Positions 34,609 through 42,858 are shown, counted from the stretch's first letter. The stretch is DNA of 64,000 bases from Nitrospirota bacterium (GCA_021792185.1 JAJYVD010000004.1:22294-86293); one strand, 5' to 3'. Numbers and translations: made by a program. Notes: generated by a model from the letters alone, not told the origin.

Positions 34609-36672
34609 TTAAAAACTCATTGTTAAATTCATATATACATTTCTTCCTGGCTCAGGGATTCTGTCAGTTGTCTTATAACCATCCTGATTAAAGGCAAAGT
34701 TCTTTGATGTGTGCTCATAGTAATACCTGTTAAGTAGGTTCTCTACACCAGCAGTTATTAAGATATTGCCTTTTAATTTCCATCCAAGCCTCAGGTCAAA
34801 GGTTGAAAAGCCATTGGTAATTCCAGGGTCAACAACAGGGTCGTATCTGTGCTGGCTTGCTACAAAGCGTCCCATCAACTCTGCCCAGAGCTTTCCAGAG
34901 ATATCATCATATCTGACTCCGAGCCTTCCCTGAAGGGGCATTATCTCTGGAAGAGATTTATTTTCAGTCTTGTTTTCACCCCAAGTGTATGACGCAGATC
35001 CGAGGAGAGATATTTTGTCTGTGACAAGGAAGCCAGCTGAGAGTTCGCCTCCGTACAAGGTTGCATCTACATTCTTATAACCCATAACAGGCTGACCTGA
35101 AAATGTCTTCCCTGTATCAAACTGCGTGATGTAGTTATCAATGGTGTTGTGGAAGATGGACAGGTTATAATTAAATTTTCCTATCTTGCCTTTGTTGCCT
35201 AATTCGTACTGCAGGCTTGCTTCCGGTTTCAGGTTTGGATTCCCGATATCCCATTTGCCGCCGGGGATGGGAAGGAGCACCCTGAACCTCTCCCTCGGGT
35301 CCGCAGTTCTTACGCCTCTACCGACCCCGGCATACAAATCTACTCCCTTGATTATATTGTAATTGCCTCTTAAGAAACAGCCGATATTTGTCTCGGATTT
35401 ATCCAGATTAAGGGATGTGCCTGTGCCATAATATGTATCAAAATAGCCCCGCTCTGTTGCACCTACAGCCTTTGCCTCAGCATTTACAAGGTCTGCCCTT
35501 GCTCCGGCTGTAAGAGTGAAGTTTCCAAATTTCTTTTTTGGCTGCGCAAAAATTCCAAAGTCAGTAATAGTCGTGTCAGGAATAGCCCTTATATCAGCCT
35601 GGCGCACACCGGCTAATGTCCTTCTCTTAAGGATTATATCCCACCACCTGTTGTAATAATCCACGCCTATATCCGTTTCATCCATAAAATCAAGGGTGGC
35701 CTTAATCTTCCCGCCGTATGTCCTGCTTTCTGAAGGCGCTTCCATCTTCATGGTCGGGGTTGGATTTGTATAAATAAACTTGGAATAGTTGTCCATCATG
35801 TGGTCTACCCATGAAGAATAGATTCTGGCTTCCAGTCTGGTTAGCGTATTTGAAAGATTTTTGAGATCCATATTTACCGCAACCATATCCATATTATCCT
35901 TTGGGGAGTCCATGGCTAAAGTCGGGTAAAAGACATCTTTTGCCCGCTGTCCCATGTAATCAAATCCTATCTTTTTATTTTTATCTATGAAATAATTAAT
36001 GCCGGCAGTGAAATTGGATTGTCTAAAATCCGTTGTTATCCTTTTGCCGTTTCCATCCTTATAACCATCGTAGTCCTTGTAGTCATACGATAGATTAAAA
36101 CCAAATGGCGCCTTGCCGCCCTGAATGGTTAATCCACCTTTCATGCCGTTTGATACGCCGTCAAAACCGGCTCTGATTTCCGGATGGAATTCAAGTTTTT
36201 CATAATATTTAGGCTCTTTCATCTTTATGTTTATCATGCCTCCAAGCGACCCCGGTCCCCGCGTAACATCAAAAGGTCCCCTTATCACTTCAACACCGGC
36301 AACTCCATAGGGTGTTATGTGAAAGGTCGGAGGGTCCATCCTGTTCGCGCATGCGCCGTAAAGAAATCCACCATTAACAAGTACGCTAAGCCTGTCCTTT
36401 GTCAGGCCGCGTAATATAGGGTCAAAGGCAAGCCCGGTTCTTCTTATAGCGCCGAGGCCTTCCACATCTTTTTTTAGCAGGTCCCCGATATCCACAGGCT
36501 GAAGCTCGTCGATCCTTTCCTCGGGCACCTTGCCGGTAAAAAGCTCTACCTTTTCGCCTACAACCACTATAGGCTCCAAAGTTGTTACCCTCTCCTTTTC
36601 CTCTGCCCATACGAGTTGTGACAGTGCAATGAGCAATGCCAATAAGACCGTCATACAAAATTTTGATCTCAT
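34609..36672 (-). CDS. OprC/NosA-type copper TonB-dependent outer-membrane receptor
   Basis: A 687-residue receptor with a signal peptide (to VWA), a plug domain (residues about 45-165) and a 22-strand barrel ending in a terminal Phe (LTMSF). The plug has GACANRMDPPTFH, matching the CxxxM copper motif (GACPNRMDPP) of OprC/NosA, and the barrel has VDHMMDNY, fitting the partner HxM motif. OprC/NosA imports copper and was first found as a NosZ-related outer-membrane protein, so its presence near nosZ makes sense. Shine-Dalgarno AAAGGAG. The first gene of the sulfur operon follows within 20 bp. Confidence 0.9.
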   Translation of the reverse strand: MRSKFCMTVLLALLIALSQLVWAEEKERVTTLEPIVVVGEKVELFTGKVPEERIDELQPVDIGDLLKKDVEGLGAIRRTGLAFDPILRGLTKDRLSVLVNGGFLYGACANRMDPPTFHITPYGVAGVEVIRGPFDVTRGPGSLGGMINIKMKEPKYYEKLEFHPEIRAGFDGVSNGMKGGLTIQGGKAPFGFNLSYDYKDYDGYKDGNGKRITTDFRQSNFTAGINYFIDKNKKIGFDYMGQRAKDVFYPTLAMDSPKDNMDMVAVNMDLKNLSNTLTRLEARIYSSWVDHMMDNYSKFIYTNPTPTMKMEAPSESRTYGGKIKATLDFMDETDIGVDYYNRWWDIILKRRTLAGVRQADIRAIPDTTITDFGIFAQPKKKFGNFTLTAGARADLVNAEAKAVGATERGYFDTYYGTGTSLNLDKSETNIGCFLRGNYNIIKGVDLYAGVGRGVRTADPRERFRVLLPIPGGKWDIGNPNLKPEASLQYELGNKGKIGKFNYNLSIFHNTIDNYITQFDTGKTFSGQPVMGYKNVDATLYGGELSAGFLVTDKISLLGSASYTWGENKTENKSLPEIMPLQGRLGVRYDDISGKLWAELMGRFVASQHRYDPVVDPGITNGFSTFDLRLGWKLKGNILITAGVENLLNRYYYEHTSKNFAFNQDGYKTTDRIPEPGRNVYMNLTMSF

Positions 36673-36765
36673 CTGTCTCTCCTTTCTTGTTTTATTTCTT
36701 GTGTTAGTTTTTCATTCTCAATCTTTAATTGTCTTTATCTCCTCAGCACCTCCTTCAAAAACAAA

Positions 36766-36807
36766 AGCCGATAAACAATCCCGAATCATCAGGACTACTT
36801 ATCGGCT
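36766..36807 (-). terminator. Terminator/attenuator between hemP and the copper receptor
   Basis: AGCCGATAA (36766-36774) pairs with TTATCGGCT (36799-36807). On the minus strand the stem is followed by TTTTGTTTTT, as in an intrinsic terminator. It could end hemP transcripts or attenuate read-through into the receptor operon. Confidence 0.6.
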
Positions 36808-36826
36808 TGCTGGCTTGTCCAAATGT

Positions 36827-36884
36827 GGGGACAGTCCCGATTCTACGGCTCGCTTCACTCGCCCGTAAATCTGGGACAGTCCCC
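36827..36884. repeat. GGGGACAGTCCC paired palindromic repeat (REP-like)
   Basis: GGGGACAGTCCC (36827-36838) and GGGACAGTCCCC (36873-36884) flank a segment with its own small stem (TACGG / CCGTA). The same core is at 2710-2745. No transposase of the RAYT type is in the window. Confidence 0.65.
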
Positions 36885-36902
36885 TTTGGACTGGCTCGCT
36901 GG

Positions 36903-37070
36903 CTAATCTATTGTCTTTTGCAGTATCAGCTTATCGTTCTTTGTGAGTATCAGGACATATCTCTTGCCTCCATATTTTATGATTAACGGCAAATCTTCTG
37001 AGCTGAGAATTAACGCGCTCTTAATATGCCCGTCTTTTATTTCAATTGTCTTGTAACTATCAATATTCAT
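36903..37070 (-). CDS. hemP: HemP-like small protein
   Basis: A 55-residue protein (ATG 37070, stop TAG 36905-36903). The C-terminal part, SEDLPLIIKYGGKRYVLIL followed by TKNDKLILQK, matches the HemP/HmuP family pattern of I-x-H-x-G-x-x-Y-x-L-x-x-T-x-x-x-KLILTK. HemP proteins sit upstream of TonB receptor genes and some activate their transcription. Here it precedes a copper-type and not a heme-type receptor. The ribosome site is weak, so the start is uncertain by a few codons. Confidence 0.75.
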   Translation of the reverse strand: MNIDSYKTIEIKDGHIKSALILSSEDLPLIIKYGGKRYVLILTKNDKLILQKTID

Positions 37071-37151
37071 AAAGCGCTCAAGTATTCCTTTTCTTAGTTA
37101 TACAATCATCTATCCTTATTACCGCATGACTGCCTCCCTGTTATGTTTTTT

Positions 37152-37275
37152 AAAAAGGCGGCTCCACCCCAGAAATTTTAATTATGATTTCTCATGAAAT
37201 TCCCGAAGTGGAGCCGAGTCAAACGGGGAGGAATGTCCTAAAGGACAATCCAAATACGGGCATGGGAATGCCCGT
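37152..37275 (-). ncRNA. Structured leader with terminator-like hairpin upstream of hemP
   Basis: Read on the minus strand, three stems follow each other: ACGGGCAT/ATGCCCGT (37256-37275), TGTCC/GGACA around 37235-37246, and CGGCTCCAC/GTGGAGCCG (37159-37216) followed by GCCTTTTT. The last resembles an intrinsic terminator with an inner AGAAAT/ATTTCT stem. The arrangement suggests a cis-acting RNA controlling hemP and the receptor operon. It does not match riboswitch cores I can recognise (cobalamin, TPP, FMN, Moco). Copper or heme sensing would be speculation. Confidence 0.45.
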
Positions 37276-37311
37276 AAGATGAAAAACAACTCGCATCTTC
37301 GGAACTGCAGG

Positions 37312-37593
37312 TTAGACTTTAGGGGGGCGCTCTTTTTGAAAGGCTACTAAGAATCGATTAAATACGGGATTTGGAATATCATGGGAACCGGCAAAGCTCG
37401 ATGGAACAAGCCTGCACGGACATTCATAAACGAACGGCATATCAGTGCTGCTCAGAACGCCTGTGCCGGAGACGTTGCAGACATTAAGCACCGAAATAGA
37501 CGTCTCTGTGCCGGCATATGGATGGACAACGACCGTCTGCGGTATCACCGACATGCTCAAGGCAATTAAAACTATTATTGAAATTAACTTCAT
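37312..37593 (-). CDS. Small secreted protein upstream of the copper-receptor operon
   Basis: A 93-residue frame with a signal-like start (MKLISIIVLIALSMSVIPQ) and a short mature part with cysteines in VLNVCNVSG and YECPCRLVP, ending ERPPKV. Small Cys-containing secreted proteins (for example DUF2946) often neighbour copper TonB receptors, but I cannot assign a family. The ATG lies only about 5 nt after the predicted start of the sigma-54 transcript, with no Shine-Dalgarno, so translation may be leaderless or the frame may not be a gene. Confidence 0.5.
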   Translation of the reverse strand: MKLISIIVLIALSMSVIPQTVVVHPYAGTETSISVLNVCNVSGTGVLSSTDMPFVYECPCRLVPSSFAGSHDIPNPVFNRFLVAFQKERPPKV

Positions 37594-37608
37594 TACTTTA
37601 TATTGATA

Positions 37609-37623
37609 GCAAAATATATGCCA
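37609..37623 (-). promoter_or_regulatory. Candidate sigma-54 promoter of the copper-receptor operon
   Basis: TGGCATATATTTTGC on the minus strand gives GG-N10-GC with TTGC, the same form as 29392-29406. Palindromic activator-like sites lie 90-200 bp upstream (37711-37746, 37812-37826), the normal enhancer distance. Confidence 0.6.
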
Positions 37624-37710
37624 TAAGCAGAGAGCTGATGTCAGAATAACTAAAACGTATGGAATACGTCAACATCTCCGGAAGCGCATAAGAAATTTCA
37701 ATATTAATGG

Positions 37711-37746
37711 GACATTATTGCTCCAAAAATGTAGACATAATGCCCC
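37711..37746. promoter_or_regulatory. Composite GRCAT...TGCCCC site (copper operon)
   Basis: GACATTATTGCTCCA and GACATAATGCCCC lie about 22 bp apart, matching the site at 29317-29350 in reverse. The interval 37594-37845 contains no gene; besides this site and 37812-37826 it is AT-rich. Confidence 0.55.
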
Positions 37747-37811
37747 TCTTGTTATTTTCACTAAAAAAGGCTTAATACCAAACCTTAGGCTTTATATCTT
37801 TAAGGTATAGA

Positions 37812-37826
37812 GACATTTTTGCCCCA
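37812..37826. promoter_or_regulatory. Single GRCAT...TGCCCCA site
   Basis: GACATTTTTGCCCCA fits the consensus built from the other sites. It lies 20 bp after the stop of the transglutaminase gene and about 190 bp upstream of the sigma-54 box at 37609. Confidence 0.45.
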
Positions 37827-37845
37827 CCATCTGCCAAATAAAAAT

Positions 37846-39459
37846 CTAACTCCTTCCTGCCTTTATCTTAAAGACGAAATCGTAATTCTGGATATCTTCC
37901 CATCTATGGCCTTTCAACGTCGAGCGCGTATCGTCGCTGTCACCGTAAGGATTTCCGGGAATATAAAACCAGTTCATTATCACTTCTCCCGAATGCCTCA
38001 GAACTATCCAGTATCTGCCCTTTTTAAGGACTGCTTTCTCCGGAAAAGTAAAATCCACCCAATAATATCCCGGCATCCTTTTGATGTTTTCGAGAAATAG
38101 AGGCACGGATCTCATCCCTTCAAACCCCGGCCTGCCGTTTTCGTCGGATACAAGGTCTATATAAATCGTGCCGTCTCCGCCGAATTTTCTCATCGCAAGA
38201 GAAATTTTATCGATATTCAGCTTTTCATCTATCTCGAATGCCTGAGCATATACATAGCTGGACGTTACATATTCAGCGGTCTCCTTATCCAATATCCTCA
38301 CGCCCTTATCTCCCACTATCTGATATATATTCACAAGACTCGGAAACTCCGTATTTCCGAATTCTATAATTTTACCGGGCGGCAATTTAGGCTTTTCATA
38401 AGGCGGATACGGCTTCACTTCGGCCTTTGCAAGAAAATTATTGCTCAGAAGATACGCCCTCGGCGACCTTTCCGAAGATTTCATTTTAAGCGAAACAACG
38501 TCGTCAAGAAATTTGGCATTCACTGTTTCGCTGTATTCAGGCAGATAAGGAGACCCTCTCCATGAGTCGTTTATATCATCCGAATCAAGGCCGTGAGTCT
38601 GCTTGATATGCCTTGACGATGTGAATTGCTTTGACTGCTGCGGATCATACGACAGCCATCCTAAGTCAGGGAAATATATCTCCATCCAAGCGTGGCCTCC
38701 CTGTCCTAAACTCTGCACAAGAAAATCGTTATTTCCGACAGGCACCTTCAGCGGCTGTTTAAGGCTTATGCCGCCTACAATCCTTGAAGGTATGCCGACA
38801 GCACGTAAAAGCGCCATGTTGAGATGGGCGAAGTTCTGGCAGTTGCCTGATTTGGTTTTCAGCGTATACAGGGCGTCGAATTGGGGAGGGTTGTAGGTAT
38901 ATTTAACATTATCCGCAACATAGTTGAGAATAGCGGTAACGGCTTCGTGTTCTGTGGACGCGCCTGCTGTAAGCTTCTTCGCGAGGGCTGCAATCTCGGG
39001 ACTGTTGCTCTGGACAATGCCGGTAGGCTTCAAGTAAATCGCTTCACTCTGTGGAACGGATTTGAGCGGAAAAGACGCCTTACTCTCCATAGCGGAAAGT
39101 TCGGATTTTATATATGTCTCGAAAGAGAGGCTAAGCTGAACGCTTTTGCTCAGATTGTTCCATGTAACTGTCTTAAAGCGGTTTCCGAAATTATCCGAGC
39201 CGTCCTCCACCGATACGGGCTGTGGATCAATTTTTAAATTCAGCGCCTGCGTCTCCTGCGAAACCGTCTTATTCGAAAATGCCGAAGGGAGTGCGAATTT
39301 GAATGTAAGCTTCGACAGCGGCCTGTCTACGCTGAAGCCTATTTGCTGGGTCACCTGAACCCTGCTGTTGAGCCTCCCTTCGAGTATAAGGGTCTTGGCG
39401 TAAGACAAACCCCCAAAAAGCATCACTAATAAAAGGCATAAGCCGATTGATTTTCTCAT
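37846..39459 (-). CDS. Exported transglutaminase-like protein with C-terminal beta domain
   Basis: A 537-residue protein with a signal peptide (to LSYA). The transglutaminase-core triad is visible: Cys in SGNCQNFAH, His in GGHAWMEIY, Asp in SYDPQQ. An N-terminal beta domain precedes it, and about 200 residues of C-terminal beta-rich sequence (VSDENGRPGFEGMRSVPLF, YWIVLRHSGE) may bind a polymer. It is not related closely to the Tat-type transglutaminase at 5898. It is the last gene of the envelope island, 9 bp from the caspase gene upstream. Periplasmic peptide processing or cross-linking is inferred. Confidence 0.85.
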   Translation of the reverse strand: MRKSIGLCLLLVMLFGGLSYAKTLILEGRLNSRVQVTQQIGFSVDRPLSKLTFKFALPSAFSNKTVSQETQALNLKIDPQPVSVEDGSDNFGNRFKTVTWNNLSKSVQLSLSFETYIKSELSAMESKASFPLKSVPQSEAIYLKPTGIVQSNSPEIAALAKKLTAGASTEHEAVTAILNYVADNVKYTYNPPQFDALYTLKTKSGNCQNFAHLNMALLRAVGIPSRIVGGISLKQPLKVPVGNNDFLVQSLGQGGHAWMEIYFPDLGWLSYDPQQSKQFTSSRHIKQTHGLDSDDINDSWRGSPYLPEYSETVNAKFLDDVVSLKMKSSERSPRAYLLSNNFLAKAEVKPYPPYEKPKLPPGKIIEFGNTEFPSLVNIYQIVGDKGVRILDKETAEYVTSSYVYAQAFEIDEKLNIDKISLAMRKFGGDGTIYIDLVSDENGRPGFEGMRSVPLFLENIKRMPGYYWVDFTFPEKAVLKKGRYWIVLRHSGEVIMNWFYIPGNPYGDSDDTRSTLKGHRWEDIQNYDFVFKIKAGRS

Positions 39460-39468
39460 TTCCTTACA

Positions 39469-41067
39469 TTAATATAAATCCCCGAACTTCTTATCATCGA
39501 TCTTGCCTTGCAAAAACGCATCCAGAGTCTTCGAACGGCTCTGCGACTTAAGTTCATCCAGCGCCCTGCTTAACTGATCCGCATTGATATTGCCGCTTTC
39601 GAACGCCGATTTGAGCTTGGATCTGGCTATCTCTACGTCCATTACCTTTGCCCTTTCCCAGTTCCTCGTCACCGCAAAATCTCCCCTGCCGGATATCTGG
39701 GGATTCTGATCCATGCCCTTTAATTTCCTCGCTGCCCTCGATACGTTTTCCTTTATGTAATCCGCCAGTTCATCCACCTTCACCCACATGTCTTTCCCGG
39801 CGCCGCCCTTCATCCCCTCCAGCAGATAATGGCTGAATATCCCGGACTTAAGCTCTCTTTCGTCTTCCCACGATTGCTCATTTGTCGCCGATGACGTGAT
39901 AATTACTTTGCCTGTGCCTTTCGGTTTCATTATTTCAGGCGTTACCATTATTCCTACCAAAGGTTTCCCACCTTTAGGCACTATCGACTTGCCTCCTCCG
40001 GAAAAACACGCATCCAGGGCTACCATTACTCCCTTTGCGTTGGATGTATCCACGAGTTCCTGCAGATACGACATCTTTATGCTTGTATCTTCCATCGCCT
40101 CGGGGTCGGTTATTACAGCATCATGAGGCACAAGAAAGGCATCCATGAACTTGTCCCCTTTTGTCTTGGGCGCTCCGTGACCCGAGTAATAAACATACAC
40201 ATATCCGTCCCATGTCTTTATCTTTCTCAATGCCGCTACCATTTCATTCCTTGTGGCCTTTTCGTTAAGCAGCAAAACAGCGTTTTCTTTAGGCACTCCT
40301 CCATAGCGGGGATCTACAAGCAGGCTGTAAACCTTCTTCGCGTCTGTCGCCGCGTATTGAAGATTAGGCATATCTTCCCTGCCTGCGTAGTCTATTCCGA
40401 TCACAACCGCGTATATTTCACGCCTGAGAGGAGGAAGTTTCTCGCCGGGAGCCAACGGGACTGTTATATCTTCCGCGTCCGTCTTATATCGCTGAACCTG
40501 CTGTGTAACGCCTGGAGCCGGCCTTGAGGCGAGCAATGTCCTTATGCCCTTTCCTGCCTGATATTCCGCAAGCATCTGGGTTCTGACTTCCGAAAGCATG
40601 CGCTTTAAGTTGTTATTAAAGCTCTCATACCCGTAGCCCATGAGAAATGCCGATGTGCCGTATGTCGCATGAACTCTGCCGCTCATAGGATCGATAACAT
40701 TAATAGCAATCTTCTGGTCTGCCTGGGATTCCGTATACTCTATTCTGACCGTCAAATCCCGTTGAGTGCCGATATCAACCCTCGTAAATATGCGCGATTT
40801 GATCATATCTTCGGTAATGCGCTCGCACGTCGCTCTTTTATAATTCGCGATGGTTTCATCGGTGTTCATCCAGTCTCTCCACAGTTTTGTATACTCCGCA
40901 GTAAAGCTGCAATCGGACTCTATATGGACATTGGCATCTATATACCCGCCGGCAGGCACCGTATCCCATACCATATTCCTCTGGTACATATCTTTTGATA
41001 TGGTAACGCACCCGACTGCGAATGATGTCAATAGTATCAATCCGAGCCATTTTGTTCTTTTACGCAT
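39469..41067 (-). CDS. Caspase-like (C14) lipoprotein 1
   Basis: A 532-residue lipoprotein (lipobox AVGC, C20). Residues about 25-185 form an uncharacterised envelope domain. The C14 domain (about 217-435) has the catalytic dyad H297 in YYSGHGAP and C354 in LDACFSGGG. The C-terminus (about 465-532) is helical and ends in GKIDDKKFGDLY, like a SHOCT module. Its C14 domain and tail closely match those of the S41-caspase fusion at 52230, also at DNA level. Being lipid-anchored, it would act on the outside of the cytoplasmic membrane. Substrates unknown. Confidence 0.9.
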   Translation of the reverse strand: MRKRTKWLGLILLTSFAVGCVTISKDMYQRNMVWDTVPAGGYIDANVHIESDCSFTAEYTKLWRDWMNTDETIANYKRATCERITEDMIKSRIFTRVDIGTQRDLTVRIEYTESQADQKIAINVIDPMSGRVHATYGTSAFLMGYGYESFNNNLKRMLSEVRTQMLAEYQAGKGIRTLLASRPAPGVTQQVQRYKTDAEDITVPLAPGEKLPPLRREIYAVVIGIDYAGREDMPNLQYAATDAKKVYSLLVDPRYGGVPKENAVLLLNEKATRNEMVAALRKIKTWDGYVYVYYSGHGAPKTKGDKFMDAFLVPHDAVITDPEAMEDTSIKMSYLQELVDTSNAKGVMVALDACFSGGGKSIVPKGGKPLVGIMVTPEIMKPKGTGKVIITSSATNEQSWEDERELKSGIFSHYLLEGMKGGAGKDMWVKVDELADYIKENVSRAARKLKGMDQNPQISGRGDFAVTRNWERAKVMDVEIARSKLKSAFESGNINADQLSRALDELKSQSRSKTLDAFLQGKIDDKKFGDLY

Positions 41068-41093
41068 TATATTGCCCTCCCTTAAAAATACTC

Positions 41094-41903
41094 CTATCCG
41101 TTTGAACGGAGCATTTGCAGCATATTGTTACCCTTCTGGTTGAGTTCAAACCCTCTCCTCAGAAGTATAGGCATTTCCTTACCAGCTATCGCCCTTCCGA
41201 ATATGGCAATAGCCCGCATCTTGAGCCTTACTGCATTAAGAAGCATATTAATCTTCTCCTGTTTCCCTGCCGGAGGTTCTATAGACCTCAACACCTGAGC
41301 AGCCACAACATATCTGCGGTGCAACCGTTTTATGTCCTCAACGCTAAAAACGCTCGTCTTACTGCGCCCGCGTAAAGATTCTGCAAGTTGGTTTGTCTTT
41401 TCAGAAAGAAATCTTATCTCGTCGATTATTCTAGGGACTTTAGTGCTATATTTCTGCTCATCCATTTTAACAGGGGCGGCAGCCTTCGGATCCGCGAGCA
41501 TGACCTCCACTTCGAGCGTAACCTTATAAATATTGCCGTCCTGTTTTTCATCTAGTATCTTGTATGTGCGGACAAAGCCTTTTGTCTTCGATAAAACTTC
41601 GTCTCGTATTTCCGCGAAGTCCTTGACTTCTGTCTCGCCTTTTACCATAACGCCGCGCGCCTGCTCGACAGCGATCCTCAAGCCGTCGCTTATAGCCATT
41701 TTACGAGCAGCGGCAACATCGTCCTTCAAAGTTCCCACGCCGTCTACCTGAACGGATAAGGCATCTTCTTCGGAATCGTTTTTTGATTCCGTTTGCATAG
41801 GTTTTTGCTCTTTATTTAACGGTCTTGCATGTACTGCCTCGAAGGTAAAAACAAGAATAAATAGAGTTATTATCGCTACAATTACTTTCTGCAAATTAGA
41901 CAT
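41094..41903 (-). CDS. FlgT/LPP20-like exported protein
   Basis: A 269-residue protein with a signal peptide (to VHA). Residues about 50-135 show the FlgT N-terminal/LPP20 pattern: AARKMAISDGLRIAVEQARGVMV followed by KGFVRTYKILDEKQDGNIYKVTLEVEV. The C-terminal 120 residues are helical with no recognised fold. GGAGG lies 8 nt before the ATG. Similar N-terminal domains occur in 50094, 57229 and 60432, so the island repeats this envelope module. It directly precedes a caspase lipoprotein gene. Confidence 0.75.
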   Translation of the reverse strand: MSNLQKVIVAIITLFILVFTFEAVHARPLNKEQKPMQTESKNDSEEDALSVQVDGVGTLKDDVAAARKMAISDGLRIAVEQARGVMVKGETEVKDFAEIRDEVLSKTKGFVRTYKILDEKQDGNIYKVTLEVEVMLADPKAAAPVKMDEQKYSTKVPRIIDEIRFLSEKTNQLAESLRGRSKTSVFSVEDIKRLHRRYVVAAQVLRSIEPPAGKQEKINMLLNAVRLKMRAIAIFGRAIAGKEMPILLRRGFELNQKGNNMLQMLRSNG

Positions 41904-41919
41904 ATTAAAAACCTCCGAA

Positions 41920-42423
41920 CTAATTCATCTCAAACATATTCTTCAATGCCCTTTCAGCTTCCGACAAAATGTTTTCTGAAATCCATAGCGATGTCTTAGA
42001 AAGCCTCTCAAGCGCATCTTTTGATTCTTTATAATTCATATTGCCGACTGCCGCAGACCAAAGCACTATGCCTAACGAGCCATGAACCTCCATGCCAAGG
42101 GAATTAGCAAGAGTTCTTGCTTCTGCATCGTCCGTAAGAAACCATTCAGGTTTTAATCTTTTTGCAAGTATAATAGCTTCCGCCTCTCCGAAATCAAGTA
42201 TTCCTGAAAGAAATAAAGACTCGGCGCTTTTTATTTCATCCGGCATCAGCGCCTTTGTATTTATCCATTCCGGCTTATGTTTCTTCCATTGCGGATGGAG
42301 TTCGCTCATTTCCATATCTACCATTTGTGGAATATAAATCTTACCGGCCTTTTTAAGCAATTTTAATAACTCTGCCTCTTGCAGGTGCAAGATAGGGCCG
42401 GTATCGCATACAATCACCCTCAT
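41920..42423 (-). CDS. DUF3368 PIN-like toxin
   Basis: A 167-residue PIN-like nuclease of the DUF3368 family. It opens with VIVCDTGPILHL (first Asp), has LDFGEAEAIILAK and FLTDDAEAR (acidic metal-binding residues). Its ATG overlaps the antitoxin stop as ATGA, the usual antitoxin-first arrangement. Expected to cleave RNA when free of antitoxin. Confidence 0.88.
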   Translation of the reverse strand: MRVIVCDTGPILHLQEAELLKLLKKAGKIYIPQMVDMEMSELHPQWKKHKPEWINTKALMPDEIKSAESLFLSGILDFGEAEAIILAKRLKPEWFLTDDAEARTLANSLGMEVHGSLGIVLWSAAVGNMNYKESKDALERLSKTSLWISENILSEAERALKNMFEMN

Positions 42424-42626
42424 TTAGCACTCGCTTTTACCTTTAATGCCCATTCAATATCTTCTTTCATAAACCGCTCCATAAGCCTGAGCCGGTTATG
42501 CCGTATAAACTCCTGCAAGGCAGTCCGCATCAACTCCGCTTCGTCTGCGAACCATCCGCTCTTCACATAGTTCTCAACTTCCTTTCCAAGCTTTTCGGGA
42601 AGAGGAACCTTAACCGTCTTCATCAT
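42420..42626 (-). CDS. Ribbon-helix-helix antitoxin
   Basis: A short (68-residue) protein with the ParD/CopG-like start KTVKVPLPEKLGKEVENYVKSG and FADEAELMRTALQEFI. GGAGG lies 5 nt upstream of ATG 42626 (ATG 42623 also fits). Partner of the DUF3368 toxin. TTGACA-N16-TATAAA at about 42748-42775 on the minus strand could be its promoter, and falls in the relic of a CHAT gene. Confidence 0.82.
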   Translation of the reverse strand: MMKTVKVPLPEKLGKEVENYVKSGWFADEAELMRTALQEFIRHNRLRLMERFMKEDIEWALKVKASAK

Positions 42627-42676
42627 TCTCACCTCCTGCCGTTATTTTATCAGATATTCGTCTGGTTAATGAAATT

Positions 42677-42733
42677 TTATTCCCCTATCCTTTCAAGCAA
42701 AAACCTGACCTGCCTGTCTTCGGGTTTAATATT
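42677..42733 (-). pseudogene. 3'-end relic of the TPR/beta-helix lipoprotein gene
   Basis: In one frame it reads KPEDRQVRFLLERIGE then stop, against the end SPEDRQVRFLMERIGK of the intact gene at 43583. The DNA around the stop is also similar. Only the last 19 codons remain. It lies on the far side of the DUF433/DUF5615 module from the intact copy. Confidence 0.75.
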
Positions 42734-42756
42734 ATAGCTTCCCCTCACTTTTATAT

Positions 42757-42830
42757 TTAATCAGCCATCCCTGTCAACTGAAAGGCTGCCCCAAAATAGG
42801 GATATTCAGACTGCTTTTTTTCTTGATAAT
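42757..42830 (-). pseudogene. 3'-end relic of a CHAT-protease gene
   Basis: In frame it reads KKQSEYPYFGAAFQLTGMAD then stop, nearly the same as the end of the CHAT gene at 61788 (KKQYEHPYFWAAFQLTGMAE). No other part of a CHAT gene is present here. Together with 42677-42733 it shows that the segment was made by duplication and deletion. Confidence 0.75.
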
Positions 42831-42858
42831 TTTCACATCAGAAATACAAATCCGAATT

